Notes: generated by a model not told the origin, from the sequence alone. A DNA stretch of 64,000 nt from Acidimicrobiia bacterium (GCA_022819505.1 JAJEHD010000019.1:62001-126000); one strand, 5' to 3'; positions 42,826 to 52,477 are shown, counted from the first letter of the stretch. A program made the numbers and translations.

Positions 42826-44535
42826 ATGAGATGGTCCAGGCTGTTCGTTCCCACGCTGCGCGACGCTCCCGCCGACGCCGAGGCGGCCAGCCACAAGCTG
42901 CTGGTGCGGGGCGCGTTCATCCGCCAGCTCCATGCCGGGCACTACTCGCTGCTGCCGCTGGGGCTCCGGGTGCACGACAAGGTCGAGAACATCGTTCGCC
43001 AGGGCATGGAGGAGATCGGTGCCCAGGAGTTCCTGCTGCCGGCCATGCACCCGGCCTCGATCTGGCAGCGCTCGGGGCGCTGGGAGTCGGTGGGACCGGA
43101 GATGTTCCGGCTCCAGGACCGCAAGGAGGCCGACCTGGCGCTGGGCATGACCCACGAGGAGGTGTTCACCGAGATCGCCCGGGAGATCACCTCGTACCGG
43201 TCACTTCCCCAGATCTGGTACCAGATCCAGTGGAAGTTCCGCGACGAGCCCCGGCCCAAGTCGGGCCTGCTAAGGGTGCGCGAGTTCGCCATGAAGGACA
43301 GCTACTCCTTCGACCTCGACGACGCCGGGCTGGACCACAGCTTCGAGACCCACCGCGATGCCTACACCCGCATCTTCAAGCGGCTGTCGCTCGACGCCAT
43401 CGCGGTGCAGGCGTCCTCGGGAATGATGGGCGGAACCGGGTCGGTCGAGTTCATGGTGGCCTCCCCCGCCGGTGAGGACGACATCGCCCGCTGCGCGGGC
43501 TGCGGCTACGCCGCCAACGTGGAGAGAGCCACCTCCGCCCTGGCGCCCGTCGACGACGGCGAGTCGAGCGGCGAACTCACCCGGTTCCCGACCCCGGGAG
43601 TGCGCACCATCGCCGCGCTGGAGACCGTCGAGGGCGGGGCGCCGGCCCATCGCCAGATCAAGACCATGGTCATGGTGCTGGACGGCTCGATGACGCTGGC
43701 CCTGGTGCGGGGCGACCACCAACTCAACCTCCAGAAGCTCGCCGACGGAACCCGGGCCACCGAGATCCGCCCGGCCGAGCCGGCCGAGACGCTCGAACGG
43801 CTGGGCGCCCACCCGGGCTCGCTCGGAGCGGTGGGCGTGAAGGACCTGCCGATCGTGGCCGACCATGCTCTTCGGGGCCGGCGCAACCTCGCCACCGGTG
43901 CCAACTCCGACGACTGGCACTACTCGGGCGTGGACATCGACCGGGACATCGCGGTGGACGACTGGCTCGACCTGCGAGAGGTGTCGGCCGGGGAGCCCTG
44001 CGTGAACTGCGGGCAGCCCCTGGAGGTGATCCGCTGCATCGAGACCGGCCACATCTTCAAGCTGGGCCGGCGCTACGCCGAGGCCATGGGGGCCGCCGTG
44101 CTGGACGCCGACGGGGTGGAGCGCCCCATCACCATGGGCTCCTACGGAATCGGCGTCGGGCGGGCCATGGCCGCGGTGGCCGAAGTGCACCACGATGACC
44201 GAGGGCTCGTCTGGCCGGTGGCGGTGGCGCCCTACGAGACGGTGATCACGGTGGCCAGCATGCGCGATGACGGCGCGGTGGCCGCAGCCGAGCGGCTCTA
44301 CCGCGAGCTTCAGGATCGCGGCGTCGAGGTGCTGCTCGACGACCGCGACGCACGGGCCGGGGTGAAGTTCGCCGACGCCGAGTTGGTCGGCATCCCCTGG
44401 CGGATCACCGCGGGCCGGGCGGTCGCCGACGGCGAGGTCGAGCTCACCGAGCGGGCCACCGGCGACACTCGACGGGTCGGCATAGAGGATGTGGCCGCCC
44501 GGGTAGCCGCGCTCCTCGACAGCGCCCGATCCTGA
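42826..44535 (+). CDS. proS: Prolyl-tRNA synthetase
   Basis: 569-residue bacterial-type class II aminoacyl-tRNA synthetase. Motif 1 lies around GLRVHDKVENIVRQGMEEIGAQE, motif 2 around REFAMKDSYSFDLD and motif 3 around TMGSYGIGVGRAMAAV. The insertion (editing) domain lies between motifs 2 and 3 (GVKDLPIVADHALRG region), and the C-terminal anticodon-binding domain begins at WPVAVAPYETVI. It charges tRNA-Pro. It is a monocistronic plus-strand housekeeping gene between two minus-strand clusters. Confidence 0.97.
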   Translation: MRWSRLFVPTLRDAPADAEAASHKLLVRGAFIRQLHAGHYSLLPLGLRVHDKVENIVRQGMEEIGAQEFLLPAMHPASIWQRSGRWESVGPEMFRLQDRKEADLALGMTHEEVFTEIAREITSYRSLPQIWYQIQWKFRDEPRPKSGLLRVREFAMKDSYSFDLDDAGLDHSFETHRDAYTRIFKRLSLDAIAVQASSGMMGGTGSVEFMVASPAGEDDIARCAGCGYAANVERATSALAPVDDGESSGELTRFPTPGVRTIAALETVEGGAPAHRQIKTMVMVLDGSMTLALVRGDHQLNLQKLADGTRATEIRPAEPAETLERLGAHPGSLGAVGVKDLPIVADHALRGRRNLATGANSDDWHYSGVDIDRDIAVDDWLDLREVSAGEPCVNCGQPLEVIRCIETGHIFKLGRRYAEAMGAAVLDADGVERPITMGSYGIGVGRAMAAVAEVHHDDRGLVWPVAVAPYETVITVASMRDDGAVAAAERLYRELQDRGVEVLLDDRDARAGVKFADAELVGIPWRITAGRAVADGEVELTERATGDTRRVGIEDVAARVAALLDSARS

Positions 44536-44553
44536 CCTAGCCCGCTCGGCCTC

Positions 44554-45297
44554 TTAGTCGGACAGCTGCATCGACAGGCGGCTGGCCGCCTCGATGACCG
44601 CCATCCCATGGTCGTGGGTGTCGTCCGGGTCGGGAAACCGGTACGCGGGACCGTGGACGTGCAGGGCCGCCTCCACGCTGCCGTCGCTCTCGAAGACGGG
44701 AGCAGCCACCGAGTTGATGCCCTCGGCGAACTCTTCGTACACCCAGGCGTAGCCGATGCTGCGCACCTGCTCCAGACGCTCCCCGAGCTCGTCGGGGTCG
44801 GTCATCGTCCACGACGTGCACTGCGCCAGCGGAGCGGCCAGGTACTCCTCGATGAAGCGCTCAGGCTGGTGGGCCAGGATCACCAGCCCCGACGGCACGG
44901 CGTGCAGGGGGGCGTGCTCGCCGGTCCAGTCACGGACCTGGATGTTCGAGGAGGACTCGGTCTGGTCCAGGTAGTAGACCTGCCCGCCGTCGATGATCGA
45001 GAGCCCGGCGACCTCGTCGATGCTCTCGGCCAGTTCCAGTAGGTGGGGCCGGGCGGTGGCCACCAGGTTCCGGCCCCGGGGGGCCGAGCCGGCGAGGTCG
45101 ATCAGGCCGGGGCCCAGCCTGTACTCGCCGCCCGCCTCGGTCTGCTCGACGGCCTGCTCCTCCTCCAGGGAGGCCAGAAGCCGCGCCACCGTGCTCTTGG
45201 GCAGGTCGACTCGCTCGGCCAGTTCGGTGACGCCCACGGGACCCAGCGCGAGAGCCCGAAGCAACGCGAACGACCGTTTGATCGACTGAACGGTCAC
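44554..45297 (-). CDS. IclR family transcriptional regulator
   Basis: 247 residues: an N-terminal winged helix-turn-helix (SIKRSFALLRALALGPVGVTELAERVDLPKSTVARLLASLEEE split over two helices) and the IclR effector-binding domain (HAVPSGLVILAH, SIGYAWVYEEFAEGINSVAAPVF). It is the last gene of the minus-strand run demethylase-etfB-etfA-iclR, 43 bases after etfA. That position and the palindrome at 49775-49793 in the operon promoter suggest autoregulation and control of the one-carbon genes. The effector is unknown; a methylated amine or intermediate is a guess. Confidence 0.9.
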   Translation of the reverse strand: MTVQSIKRSFALLRALALGPVGVTELAERVDLPKSTVARLLASLEEEQAVEQTEAGGEYRLGPGLIDLAGSAPRGRNLVATARPHLLELAESIDEVAGLSIIDGGQVYYLDQTESSSNIQVRDWTGEHAPLHAVPSGLVILAHQPERFIEEYLAAPLAQCTSWTMTDPDELGERLEQVRSIGYAWVYEEFAEGINSVAAPVFESDGSVEAALHVHGPAYRFPDPDDTHDHGMAVIEAASRLSMQLSD

Positions 45298-45340
45298 AAT
45301 GACAGCCTACGGTTTGGCCGCGGGGGCACCGGAGCGACTC

Positions 45341-46351
45341 TCATGACCAGCGGCGGCGGATCTCGGCGCTGACGGCCGGGATGACTTGGTGAAGGTCGCC
45401 TATCACCGCCCAGTCCGCCTTGACCACCATGTTGGCCTCCGGGTCGATGTTGACGGCCAGGATGTGCTTGGAGCCCATGGCACCCACCCAGTGCTGGATG
45501 GCGCCGGAGATACCGGACGCGATGTAGATCTCCGGGGCGATGCGGGTGCCGGTCTGACCGACCTGGTCCGAATGGGGTCGCCAGCCGTTGTTGGTGACCG
45601 CACGGCTGCACCCGACCCGCCCGCCCAGAAGCTCGGCCAGCTCCTCCAGAGGGGCGAACCCCTCGGCGGAGCCGACGCCGCGGCCACCGCCCACCACGAC
45701 AGGCGCGGTGGGAAGGGTGACGCCGGCCTCCAGGACCACATGCTCCTTCACCACGGTGCGGGCCAACTCGGGCGGCAGCTCGACGTCGAGGCGCTGAACC
45801 GGGGGCGGGGCGCTGGGGGCGGGCTTGACCGGCGACGACGCCACCGTGTGGAGGGCGCAGGTGAGCAGCGCCGGGCCGGCCGCGTCCAGGGTGGCGTCCT
45901 CCAGCAACGAACCTCCCCACTGCACGCGGGTCATCGCCCACTGCCCGCCCCCGGTGCCCGGCGGGGTGATGTCGGTGCAGTTGGCCACCATCGGTGCGTC
46001 CAGGCGGACCGCGGCCTGGGCGATGACCTCGTTGCCCCGCTCGCTGCCGCAGGCCAGGACCGCATCGGGGGCCAGGAAGCGGGTGATCTGGGCGATCGAC
46101 TCGCCCCATGCCTCCGGCCCGAAGTCGCTGAGCACCCCGTCATCCACGGTGTGCACCCGCACCGCGCCGTGATCGCCGGCTTCGGACGCGATCCCGTCGG
46201 GCCCGGCCGCATCGGGTGCGCCGGCGCCGATTACGGCCGCGTGCATCTCGACATCCATCTTGGCGGCCAGCGTCCGGCCGAAGGTGAGCGCCTCCCGGCC
46301 GGCCTCGCCGAGCGTGCCCCGGTCGTGCTCCAGCACCACCAGCAGCATCAC
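45341..46351 (-). CDS. etfA: Electron transfer flavoprotein alpha subunit
   Basis: 336 residues. The N-terminal domain (LLVVLEHDRGTLGEAGREAL) and the C-terminal FAD domain are intact: VVGGGRGVGSAEGF, VGQTGTRIAPEIYIASGISGAIQH and NIDPEANMVVKADWAVIGD. It binds FAD and carries electrons from dehydrogenases to the quinone pool via ETF-QO. It overlaps etfB by four bases and follows the dimethylglycine-dehydrogenase-like gene, so it is probably the dedicated acceptor for that enzyme. Confidence 0.95.
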   Translation of the reverse strand: MMLLVVLEHDRGTLGEAGREALTFGRTLAAKMDVEMHAAVIGAGAPDAAGPDGIASEAGDHGAVRVHTVDDGVLSDFGPEAWGESIAQITRFLAPDAVLACGSERGNEVIAQAAVRLDAPMVANCTDITPPGTGGGQWAMTRVQWGGSLLEDATLDAAGPALLTCALHTVASSPVKPAPSAPPPVQRLDVELPPELARTVVKEHVVLEAGVTLPTAPVVVGGGRGVGSAEGFAPLEELAELLGGRVGCSRAVTNNGWRPHSDQVGQTGTRIAPEIYIASGISGAIQHWVGAMGSKHILAVNIDPEANMVVKADWAVIGDLHQVIPAVSAEIRRRWS

Positions 46352-47112
46352 AGCACCCCCAGCTCCTCGAGCACGTCCACCACCGCGGGGGCGGCCTCGG
46401 GACCGTGGCCGAGGATGGTCGTCTGCGACAGGGTCTCAGCAGGCCGGTGCAGCCGCACCAGGGCCTGTCCCCCCACCTCGGCGTCGATCTCCATGGTGGT
46501 GATAGCCAGCTTCTTCGACGCCAGGCGGCCCCTCATGGTCGGGTACCGGGGCAGATTGATGCCCTCCTTCACGCCGAGGGCCGCGGGCATCGCCAGTTCG
46601 TAGACCTCGAAGCCGCCGTCGATCTCGCGGCGGGCCCGCAGGGTCGACCCGTCGATCTCGATCCCCTTGATGCCGTTGACGATGGGCCGCCCCAGCGAGT
46701 AGCACACCCTCACCCCCACCTGGAATCCTCCCGAGTCGGCCGACTCGTTGCCGAACAGAATCAGATCGAACGGACCGCCGGACTCCTCCAGTGCCTCGAT
46801 GGCCGCCGTGAGGGCACGGGCGGTGCGCTGGGGATCCCAGGCCGCGCCGTCGGTCTGGATCAGCACGCCGTGGTGGGCGCCCACCGACGCCGCGTAGCGC
46901 AGCTGCTCGGCGGCCTCGGCCGGGCCCAAGGTCAGCACGGTCACCTCGCCGCCGGTGCGTTCGGTGATCTGCACCGCTTCCTCGACGCCGCACTCCTCGT
47001 GCGGGCTGGTGGTGAAGCCGAGGTGGGCGGCGTCAACGGCCAGGCCGTCGGCAGTGACGTTGATGCGGGCGCCCGGCGCCGGCACCCGCTTCACGCAGCA
47101 CAGGATCCTCAT
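46348..47112 (-). CDS. etfB: Electron transfer flavoprotein beta subunit
   Basis: 254 residues with the ETF-beta pattern: MRILCCVKRVPAPGARI at the N-terminus, DLILFGNESADSGGFQVGVR, and the EtfB signature region around VYELAMPAALGVKEGINLPRYPTMRGR. It binds AMP and forms the heterodimer with EtfA. The gene begins 19 bases after the demethylase stop and overlaps etfA by four bases. Confidence 0.95.
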   Translation of the reverse strand: MRILCCVKRVPAPGARINVTADGLAVDAAHLGFTTSPHEECGVEEAVQITERTGGEVTVLTLGPAEAAEQLRYAASVGAHHGVLIQTDGAAWDPQRTARALTAAIEALEESGGPFDLILFGNESADSGGFQVGVRVCYSLGRPIVNGIKGIEIDGSTLRARREIDGGFEVYELAMPAALGVKEGINLPRYPTMRGRLASKKLAITTMEIDAEVGGQALVRLHRPAETLSQTTILGHGPEAAPAVVDVLEELGVL

Positions 47113-47131
47113 CGCTCGCCGCTCGGGCCTG

Positions 47132-49666
47132 TCAGCTCTTCATGCGGGCGTCGTCGGGGTCGAACACCGCGCCGGTTCCGGCCACCCGCACCGGGAACAA
47201 CTCGTTCATATACATCACCTGGAGGTCGGTGCCCGCGACCGACAGCTCGGCCGGCAGGTACGCCATCAGCAGGTGCTTGCCCAGCGACGGGCCCGGCCCT
47301 GCGGTGGTGACCCGCGACACCCGGCCGTGGGAGTCGACGATGCGGTCGCCGTCGAGGGTGAGGATGGGCTCGTTGCCACCCTGCATAAAGCGCTTGCGAC
47401 CCCGACTGTCGTGCAGGTCCTCCACGGTGAGCACGCACATCTGCACCTCGGGGTCGCCGGCCTCCCGGGCGGCCAGGTAGGCCTCCTTGCCGATGAAGTC
47501 GGCCGCCTTCACCCGGGGCCGGGCCAGGCCGGCCTCCAGCGGGTTGTACTCGCTCTCCAGCTCGGCGCCCATCAGCCGGTAGCCCTTCTCGAGGCGGCCG
47601 GAGGTGCCGTACACGCCGCCGCCGGTGGGCCGCAGCCCGAAGTCGGCGCCGACCCGCATCAGGGCGTCCCACACCGCGGGGCCGTCGTCCCAGGCCAGGT
47701 AGATCTCCCAGCCGGTGTCGCCCACGTAGGAGATGCGGAACAGGGTGGCCGCCACCGGCCGGCCGGAGCCGCAGTCGAGCTCCACGTCGACCAGCGAGCC
47801 GTAGGGCGAGCCGGCCTGGCTCAGGTCGGCCTCGCACAGGGCGCCGAGAACTGCGGGCGCGTTCGGGCCCCACAGGCCGAGGGTGGTGATGTCGTCGGTG
47901 ACGTTGGCGAAGCTCACCGAGCCGTCGGTGGGCAGGTGGCGGCGGGCCCAGAACTCGTCGCGCCCGCCGTCGAACACGCCGGTCACGATCCGGACTCTTT
48001 CGGTGCCGAGGCGCATCATGGTCAGGTCGGAGTGGAAGCCGCCGTCGGGGGTGAGCCACGGCGTGTAGATGGAGCGGCCTACCGCCACGTCGATCTTGTT
48101 GACGGCCAGACGGTCGGCGTAGGCGACCGCGCCCGGCCCGGTCAGTTCGTAGATCTGGAACGCGCTCAGGTCGACCAGCCCGCAGTTGTCCCGCAGGTTG
48201 AGGTGCTCGGCGTTGGTTATCGGGCTCCACCAGCGATTGTCCCATTCGACCTCCCGCTCCTCCAGCCCGTAGCGCTCCACCAGGTCGGCGTTGGACTCGA
48301 ACCACTGGGGCCGCTCCCAGGTGCGGGCCTGGAAGAAGAAGGCGCCCAGGTCCTGCTGGCGCGAGAAGTACGGCCCGACCCGCAGGTTCCGGCGGCTATC
48401 CCACTGCTCGGCCGGGTGCACGATGCCGTAGGTCTTGTTGAAGTGCTCGGCGGAACGGGCCCAGATGTGCTCGTCGGGCCGCTCCTCGGGGTAGAAGCGT
48501 GCGATGTCGGCGCCGTGGGCGTCGATCACCCGGGGGTAGCCGAAGGTCATCCATTCGGCCACCACCTGGGCCATGCCCGGGCCCTCCTTCACCCACACGG
48601 CAGCCGCCGACCACAGGTTGCGCACCTCGGGGACCTCGCCCAGGCAGGGCATGGCGTCGGGAGTGAGCGACAGCAGGCCGTTGATGGCGTACTTGATCTC
48701 GGCGTCGCCGAGCATGTCCATCAACTCGATGGCCTGCTCCATCTGGGGGTCGAAGTCGTCGGGCGTGAACGGCATCTCGGTGGGCGAGAGCGCGGCCTCC
48801 TCGTTGGAGGGGATGTCGTCGGGGTGGTGGAAGATGGGCCGGTGGGCGTACGAGCCCACCTCCATCGAGCCCGCGGTCTGGCGCTCGTAGCAGAAGGTGT
48901 CCATGTCGCGCACGATCGGGTAGCCGATCTCGTTGCCGGTCTGGGCCAGGACGTCGATCGGTCCGACGTCGGCCATCTGGTGCACGGCCGGAACGAGCGG
49001 GATGTGGGCGCCCGCCATGTTGGCCAGCCGGTTGGACCACACGCCGCAGGCGATCACCACGTATTCGGTGTCGATGGTCCCGGCGCTGGTGACCACGGCC
49101 TTGACGGTGTGGTCGCCGGGGTTGGGGCCGGTCTCGGTGACGATGTCGAGCACCTCGGTGTTGGCCAGCACCCGGCAGCCGTTGTCGACGGCGAGGCGGC
49201 GCATGACGGTGCCGGTCTCCAGGGAGTCGACCACCGAGACGGTCGGGCAGTAGAAGCCGCCCAGCACCACGTCGGTGTTGATGAAGGGGCACAGCTCGCC
49301 CACCTCTTCAGGGGTGAGCAGCCTGGCCTCCACGCCCCAGGCGGTGGCCGAGGTCATGCGGCGCTGGAGCTCATCCATGCGCTCGGGGGTGCGGGCCACC
49401 TCGATCCCGCCCGAATCCACCGACAGGTCGAGGTCCCGGTACTGGTTGGCGCTCTGCACCCCGAGCAGGCACATCTCCTTGTTGTGGTCCACCGGGAAGA
49501 TGAAGTTCGACGCGTGCCCGGTCGAGCCGCCCGGATTGGGCAGCGGGCCCTTGTCCACCAGCACCAGGTCGCTCCAGCCGAGCTTCGTCAGGTGGCCCAC
49601 CAGGCAGTTGCCGACGATGCCGGCCCCGATCACCACGCACTTGGCGCTGGTCGGAAAGTCGCTCAC
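47132..49666 (-). CDS. Dimethylglycine/sarcosine dehydrogenase-like FAD-GcvT fusion enzyme
   Basis: 844 residues. The N-terminal DAO-type FAD domain has VVIGAGIVGN and GGSTGHASNF, where His51 lies at the place of the covalent FAD His of dimethylglycine/sarcosine dehydrogenases. From about residue 440 the GcvT folate-binding fold follows (GLVDLSAFQIYELTGPGA, GDTGWEIYLA), with the C-terminal barrel at the end. It would demethylate an N-methyl amino acid and capture the carbon as methylene-tetrahydrofolate, electrons going to EtfAB encoded next. GTG 49666 with GGGAGGA upstream is the start. It is divergent from fhs. The exact amine is not determined. Confidence 0.87.
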   Translation of the reverse strand: MSDFPTSAKCVVIGAGIVGNCLVGHLTKLGWSDLVLVDKGPLPNPGGSTGHASNFIFPVDHNKEMCLLGVQSANQYRDLDLSVDSGGIEVARTPERMDELQRRMTSATAWGVEARLLTPEEVGELCPFINTDVVLGGFYCPTVSVVDSLETGTVMRRLAVDNGCRVLANTEVLDIVTETGPNPGDHTVKAVVTSAGTIDTEYVVIACGVWSNRLANMAGAHIPLVPAVHQMADVGPIDVLAQTGNEIGYPIVRDMDTFCYERQTAGSMEVGSYAHRPIFHHPDDIPSNEEAALSPTEMPFTPDDFDPQMEQAIELMDMLGDAEIKYAINGLLSLTPDAMPCLGEVPEVRNLWSAAAVWVKEGPGMAQVVAEWMTFGYPRVIDAHGADIARFYPEERPDEHIWARSAEHFNKTYGIVHPAEQWDSRRNLRVGPYFSRQQDLGAFFFQARTWERPQWFESNADLVERYGLEEREVEWDNRWWSPITNAEHLNLRDNCGLVDLSAFQIYELTGPGAVAYADRLAVNKIDVAVGRSIYTPWLTPDGGFHSDLTMMRLGTERVRIVTGVFDGGRDEFWARRHLPTDGSVSFANVTDDITTLGLWGPNAPAVLGALCEADLSQAGSPYGSLVDVELDCGSGRPVAATLFRISYVGDTGWEIYLAWDDGPAVWDALMRVGADFGLRPTGGGVYGTSGRLEKGYRLMGAELESEYNPLEAGLARPRVKAADFIGKEAYLAAREAGDPEVQMCVLTVEDLHDSRGRKRFMQGGNEPILTLDGDRIVDSHGRVSRVTTAGPGPSLGKHLLMAYLPAELSVAGTDLQVMYMNELFPVRVAGTGAVFDPDDARMKS

Positions 49667-49725
49667 GTGCAGTCCTCCCTCATCGGGTCCCCGGGCACGG
49701 CGAGCCTCCAACCTGCTGCGCCCGA

Positions 49726-49751
49726 CGGTGACCGTCCCCGGACGGTCACCG
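49726..49751. promoter_or_regulatory. 26-base palindrome in the demethylase/fhs promoter region
   Basis: CGGTGACCGTCC, two bases, GGACGGTCACCG: a perfect 12-base inverted repeat (49726-49737 and 49740-49751). It lies 59 bases upstream of the demethylase GTG and 24 bases from the CGTTCCG palindrome. The short spacer favours a protein-bound DNA operator over an RNA hairpin. The binding protein is unknown; it may be a second regulator. Confidence 0.55.
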
Positions 49752-49774
49752 CTGTGTGTTCTGTAATGCGGAAT

Positions 49775-49793
49775 CGTTCCGAGATACGGAACG
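49775..49793. promoter_or_regulatory. Candidate IclR-type operator, site 1
   Basis: CGTTCCG-AGATA-CGGAACG is a perfect 7-base inverted repeat with a 5-base spacer in the divergent promoter between the demethylase operon and fhs. Sixteen of 19 bases are identical to the site at 57109-57127. Palindromes of this shape are typical of IclR-family regulators, and such a regulator is encoded at the end of the adjoining operon. Confidence 0.7.
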
Positions 49794-49879
49794 ACAAGCT
49801 ACCCTCCGGGGTGGTTCCGTGCCAACCATCCGGCTGGCACGGGCGACCGCGCACGACCGCTCCGAAAGGAAGGGCAACG

Positions 49880-51583
49880 ATGCCGTTTCCGACCGACCTG
49901 GAGATCGCCTCGCAGGCCAAGCTGAGGCCGCTCGGCGAGATCGCCGACGACGCCGGAATCCCGGCCGAGATGCTGGAGCCCTACGGCGCCGGCGCAGCCA
50001 AAGTGAGCCTCGACGCCGTCGAGGCCATGGCCTCCGCCGGCCGGCCCAAGGCCCGTTACGTCGTGGTGTCGGCCATCACCCCCACGCCGCTCGGCGAGGG
50101 CAAGACGACCACGACGGTCGGGCTGGGCCAAGCCTTCCAGCACATCGGCCGCAGCGCCACCATCGCCATCCGCCAACCTTCGATGGGTCCCACCTTCGGG
50201 ATCAAGGGCGGCGCGGCCGGCGGCGGCTACAGCCAGGTCGTGCCCATGGAGCTGTTCAACCTGCACCTCACCGGCGACATGCACGCCGTGACCGCGGCCC
50301 ACAACCTGTGCTCGGCCATGGTCGACGCCCACCTTTACCACGGCAACGAGGCCGGACTGGACATCCACAACATCACCTGGCGCCGTGTCCTGGACGTGAA
50401 CGACCGGGCCCTGCGCAACATCACCCTGGGGTTGGGCGGGCGACTCGACGGCGTGCCCCGCGAGTCGGGCTTCGACATCACCGCGGCGTCCGAGGTGATG
50501 GCCGCGCTGGCGCTGTGCACCGGGCTACACGACCTGCGGGCCCGGCTGGGACGCATCGTGGTCGGCTATACGAAGGCGGGCACGCCGGTGACGGCCGAAG
50601 AGATCGGGGTGGCCGGGTCGATGGCGGTGATCCTGCGTGAGGCCATCAAGCCCAACCTCATGCAGACGCTCGAGAACACGCCCGCGCTGGTGCACACCGG
50701 GCCGTTCGGCAACATCGCCACCGGTAACTCCTCGATCGTGGCCGACCAGGTGGGCATCCGCACGTCGGACTTCCTGCTCACCGAGGCCGGTTTCGGCGCC
50801 GACATGGGCGCCGAGCGGTTCTTCAACATCAAGTGCCGCTACTCGGGCATCGCCCCGGACGCGGCCGTGCTGGTGGCGACCGTGCGGGGCCTCAAAGCCC
50901 ACTCCGGGAACCACAAGATCGTGGCCGGGCGGCCCCTGCCGGAGGCGATCCTGGCCGAGAACCCCGACGAGGTCCACGCCGGGGGCGCCAACCTGCGAAA
51001 GCAGCTGGAGAACATGCGCATCCACGGATGTACGCCGGTGGTGGCCATCAACGTGTTCCCCGAGGACCACGCAGCCGATGTTGCCGCCATCGGGGAGATC
51101 GCGGCCGAGTACAACGCCCGCTCGGCGGTGACCACCCACTTCGCCGACGGCGGGCGGGGCGCGGCCACCCTCGCCGAGGCGGTGGCCGAGGCGGCCGAGG
51201 AGCCCAGCGACTTCAAGGTGCTGTATCCCGACGACGCTTCCCTCAAGTCCAAGATCGAGACGGTGGCCACCCGCGTATACGGGGCCGACGGGGTGGAGTA
51301 CTCCGGCACCGCCAACAAGCAGCTGGCCACCTACACCGAGGCCGGGTTCGGGAACCTGCCGGTGTGCATCGCCAAGACGCACCTGTCGATCTCGTCGGAT
51401 CCCACGCTGAAGGGCGCCCCGACCGGCTGGACGCTGCCGGTGCGCGAGGTGCGGGCCTCGGTGGGGGCCGGGTTCGTGTACCCCATCTGCGGCGACATGC
51501 GCACCATGCCGGGGCTGGGTCGGGTGCCGGCCGCGATGGGCATCGACATCGACGCCGACGGCAACATCGTCGGCCTCAGCTGA
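49880..51583 (+). CDS. fhs: Formate-tetrahydrofolate ligase
   Basis: 567 residues. The ATP motif PTPLGEGKTTTT (residues 68-79), IRQPSMGPTFGIKGGAAGGGYSQV split across the folate site, and GGLKAHSG-like RGLKAHSGN are diagnostic. It catalyses formate + tetrahydrofolate + ATP to 10-formyl-tetrahydrofolate; run in reverse it releases formate and makes ATP during methyl-group catabolism. ATG 49880 is preceded by GAAAGGAAGG. It is divergent from the demethylase operon with a shared control region, and a metF-like gene follows after 15 bases. The very long open frame upstream (from 46955) is antisense and not used. Confidence 0.97.
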   Translation: MPFPTDLEIASQAKLRPLGEIADDAGIPAEMLEPYGAGAAKVSLDAVEAMASAGRPKARYVVVSAITPTPLGEGKTTTTVGLGQAFQHIGRSATIAIRQPSMGPTFGIKGGAAGGGYSQVVPMELFNLHLTGDMHAVTAAHNLCSAMVDAHLYHGNEAGLDIHNITWRRVLDVNDRALRNITLGLGGRLDGVPRESGFDITAASEVMAALALCTGLHDLRARLGRIVVGYTKAGTPVTAEEIGVAGSMAVILREAIKPNLMQTLENTPALVHTGPFGNIATGNSSIVADQVGIRTSDFLLTEAGFGADMGAERFFNIKCRYSGIAPDAAVLVATVRGLKAHSGNHKIVAGRPLPEAILAENPDEVHAGGANLRKQLENMRIHGCTPVVAINVFPEDHAADVAAIGEIAAEYNARSAVTTHFADGGRGAATLAEAVAEAAEEPSDFKVLYPDDASLKSKIETVATRVYGADGVEYSGTANKQLATYTEAGFGNLPVCIAKTHLSISSDPTLKGAPTGWTLPVREVRASVGAGFVYPICGDMRTMPGLGRVPAAMGIDIDADGNIVGLS

Positions 51584-51598
51584 GGTCTCACGACACCG

Positions 51599-52477
51599 AT
51601 GGGGTCGCGACTCCGGCTTAGGACGCTCGTCTCGGAGTCCCTCGGGGCTCGGCTGCACCGGCTCGAACTCATCGCCGGGCTGACCTTCGAGGTCATACCG
51701 CTCAAGAGTCTCGAAGCAGCCATCGAGGCGCTGCCCGAGGGTTCCACGGTGTCGGTGACGGCCTCGCCGGTGAAGGGCCAGGAGGCCACCTGCGAGATCA
51801 CCGAACGGTTGATGGGGCTGGGCCATGTGGCAATCCCCCACGTCTCGGCCCGGCTGGTGCCCGACCGGGCCCGGGTCGTCGAGCTGGCGAACTGGTTGCG
51901 CTCCACCGGGGTGTCGACCATGTTCCTGGTCGGCGGCGACGTGGAGTCGCCCGGCGCCTACTCCGACGCGGCCTCGTTCCTGCGAGACCTGCTCGAATGC
52001 GATCACGGGCTGACCACCATCGGCGTGACCGCCTACCCGCACGGCCACCCGCTGATCGACGACAGCGTGTTGCACGAGGCCCTGCACTCCAAGCAGGAGT
52101 TGCTGGCGGATGCGGGTCTGCAGGGTTACTGCAGCACGCAGATGTGCTTCGACCCGGGCCGCATTGAGGACTGGCTTCGGGCGGAGCGGGCCTCGGGGCT
52201 GACGCTGCCCGTGCATCTGGGGATCTCAGGCGTGGTCGAGCGGACCAAGCTGCTCACGATGGGGGCGCGGCTGGGCGTCGGGCCGTCGCTGCGCTACCTG
52301 CGCAAGAACCGGGCCGCCATCACCAAGCTGATGACGTCGCCCAGCTACAACCCCGACCACCTGCTGACTGCCCTGAGCCCCAGCCTCGAAGAGCTGGACG
52401 TGACCGGCCTGCACGTGTTCACCTTCAACCAGGTCGGAGCCACCGCCTCCTGGCAAGCCTCCCACCGCCGCCACTAG
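51599..52477 (+). CDS. metF: Methylenetetrahydrofolate reductase family protein
   Basis: 292-residue TIM-barrel flavoprotein. The family pattern is seen in FEVIPLKSL (N-terminal Glu), ASPVKGQEATCEITERL, HVSARLV (His of the barrel), MFLVGGDVESPGAYSDA and GYCSTQMCFDP (the QxxF-like substrate loop). It interconverts methylene- and methyl-tetrahydrofolate; a role as a methylene-THF-linked component of demethylation is possible. It lies 15 bases after fhs and so shares its promoter. The N-terminus is atypical compared with canonical MetF, so a divergent member of the family is likely. Confidence 0.85.
   Translation: MGSRLRLRTLVSESLGARLHRLELIAGLTFEVIPLKSLEAAIEALPEGSTVSVTASPVKGQEATCEITERLMGLGHVAIPHVSARLVPDRARVVELANWLRSTGVSTMFLVGGDVESPGAYSDAASFLRDLLECDHGLTTIGVTAYPHGHPLIDDSVLHEALHSKQELLADAGLQGYCSTQMCFDPGRIEDWLRAERASGLTLPVHLGISGVVERTKLLTMGARLGVGPSLRYLRKNRAAITKLMTSPSYNPDHLLTALSPSLEELDVTGLHVFTFNQVGATASWQASHRRH

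Noticed and set aside
46955..51583. A 1542-codon open frame on the plus strand covering the demethylase region and fhs
   Set aside because: Only the last 567 codons are real fhs; the rest is antisense to the demethylase and etfB, low in complexity and rich in His/Gly/Val, as expected for a high-GC shadow frame.
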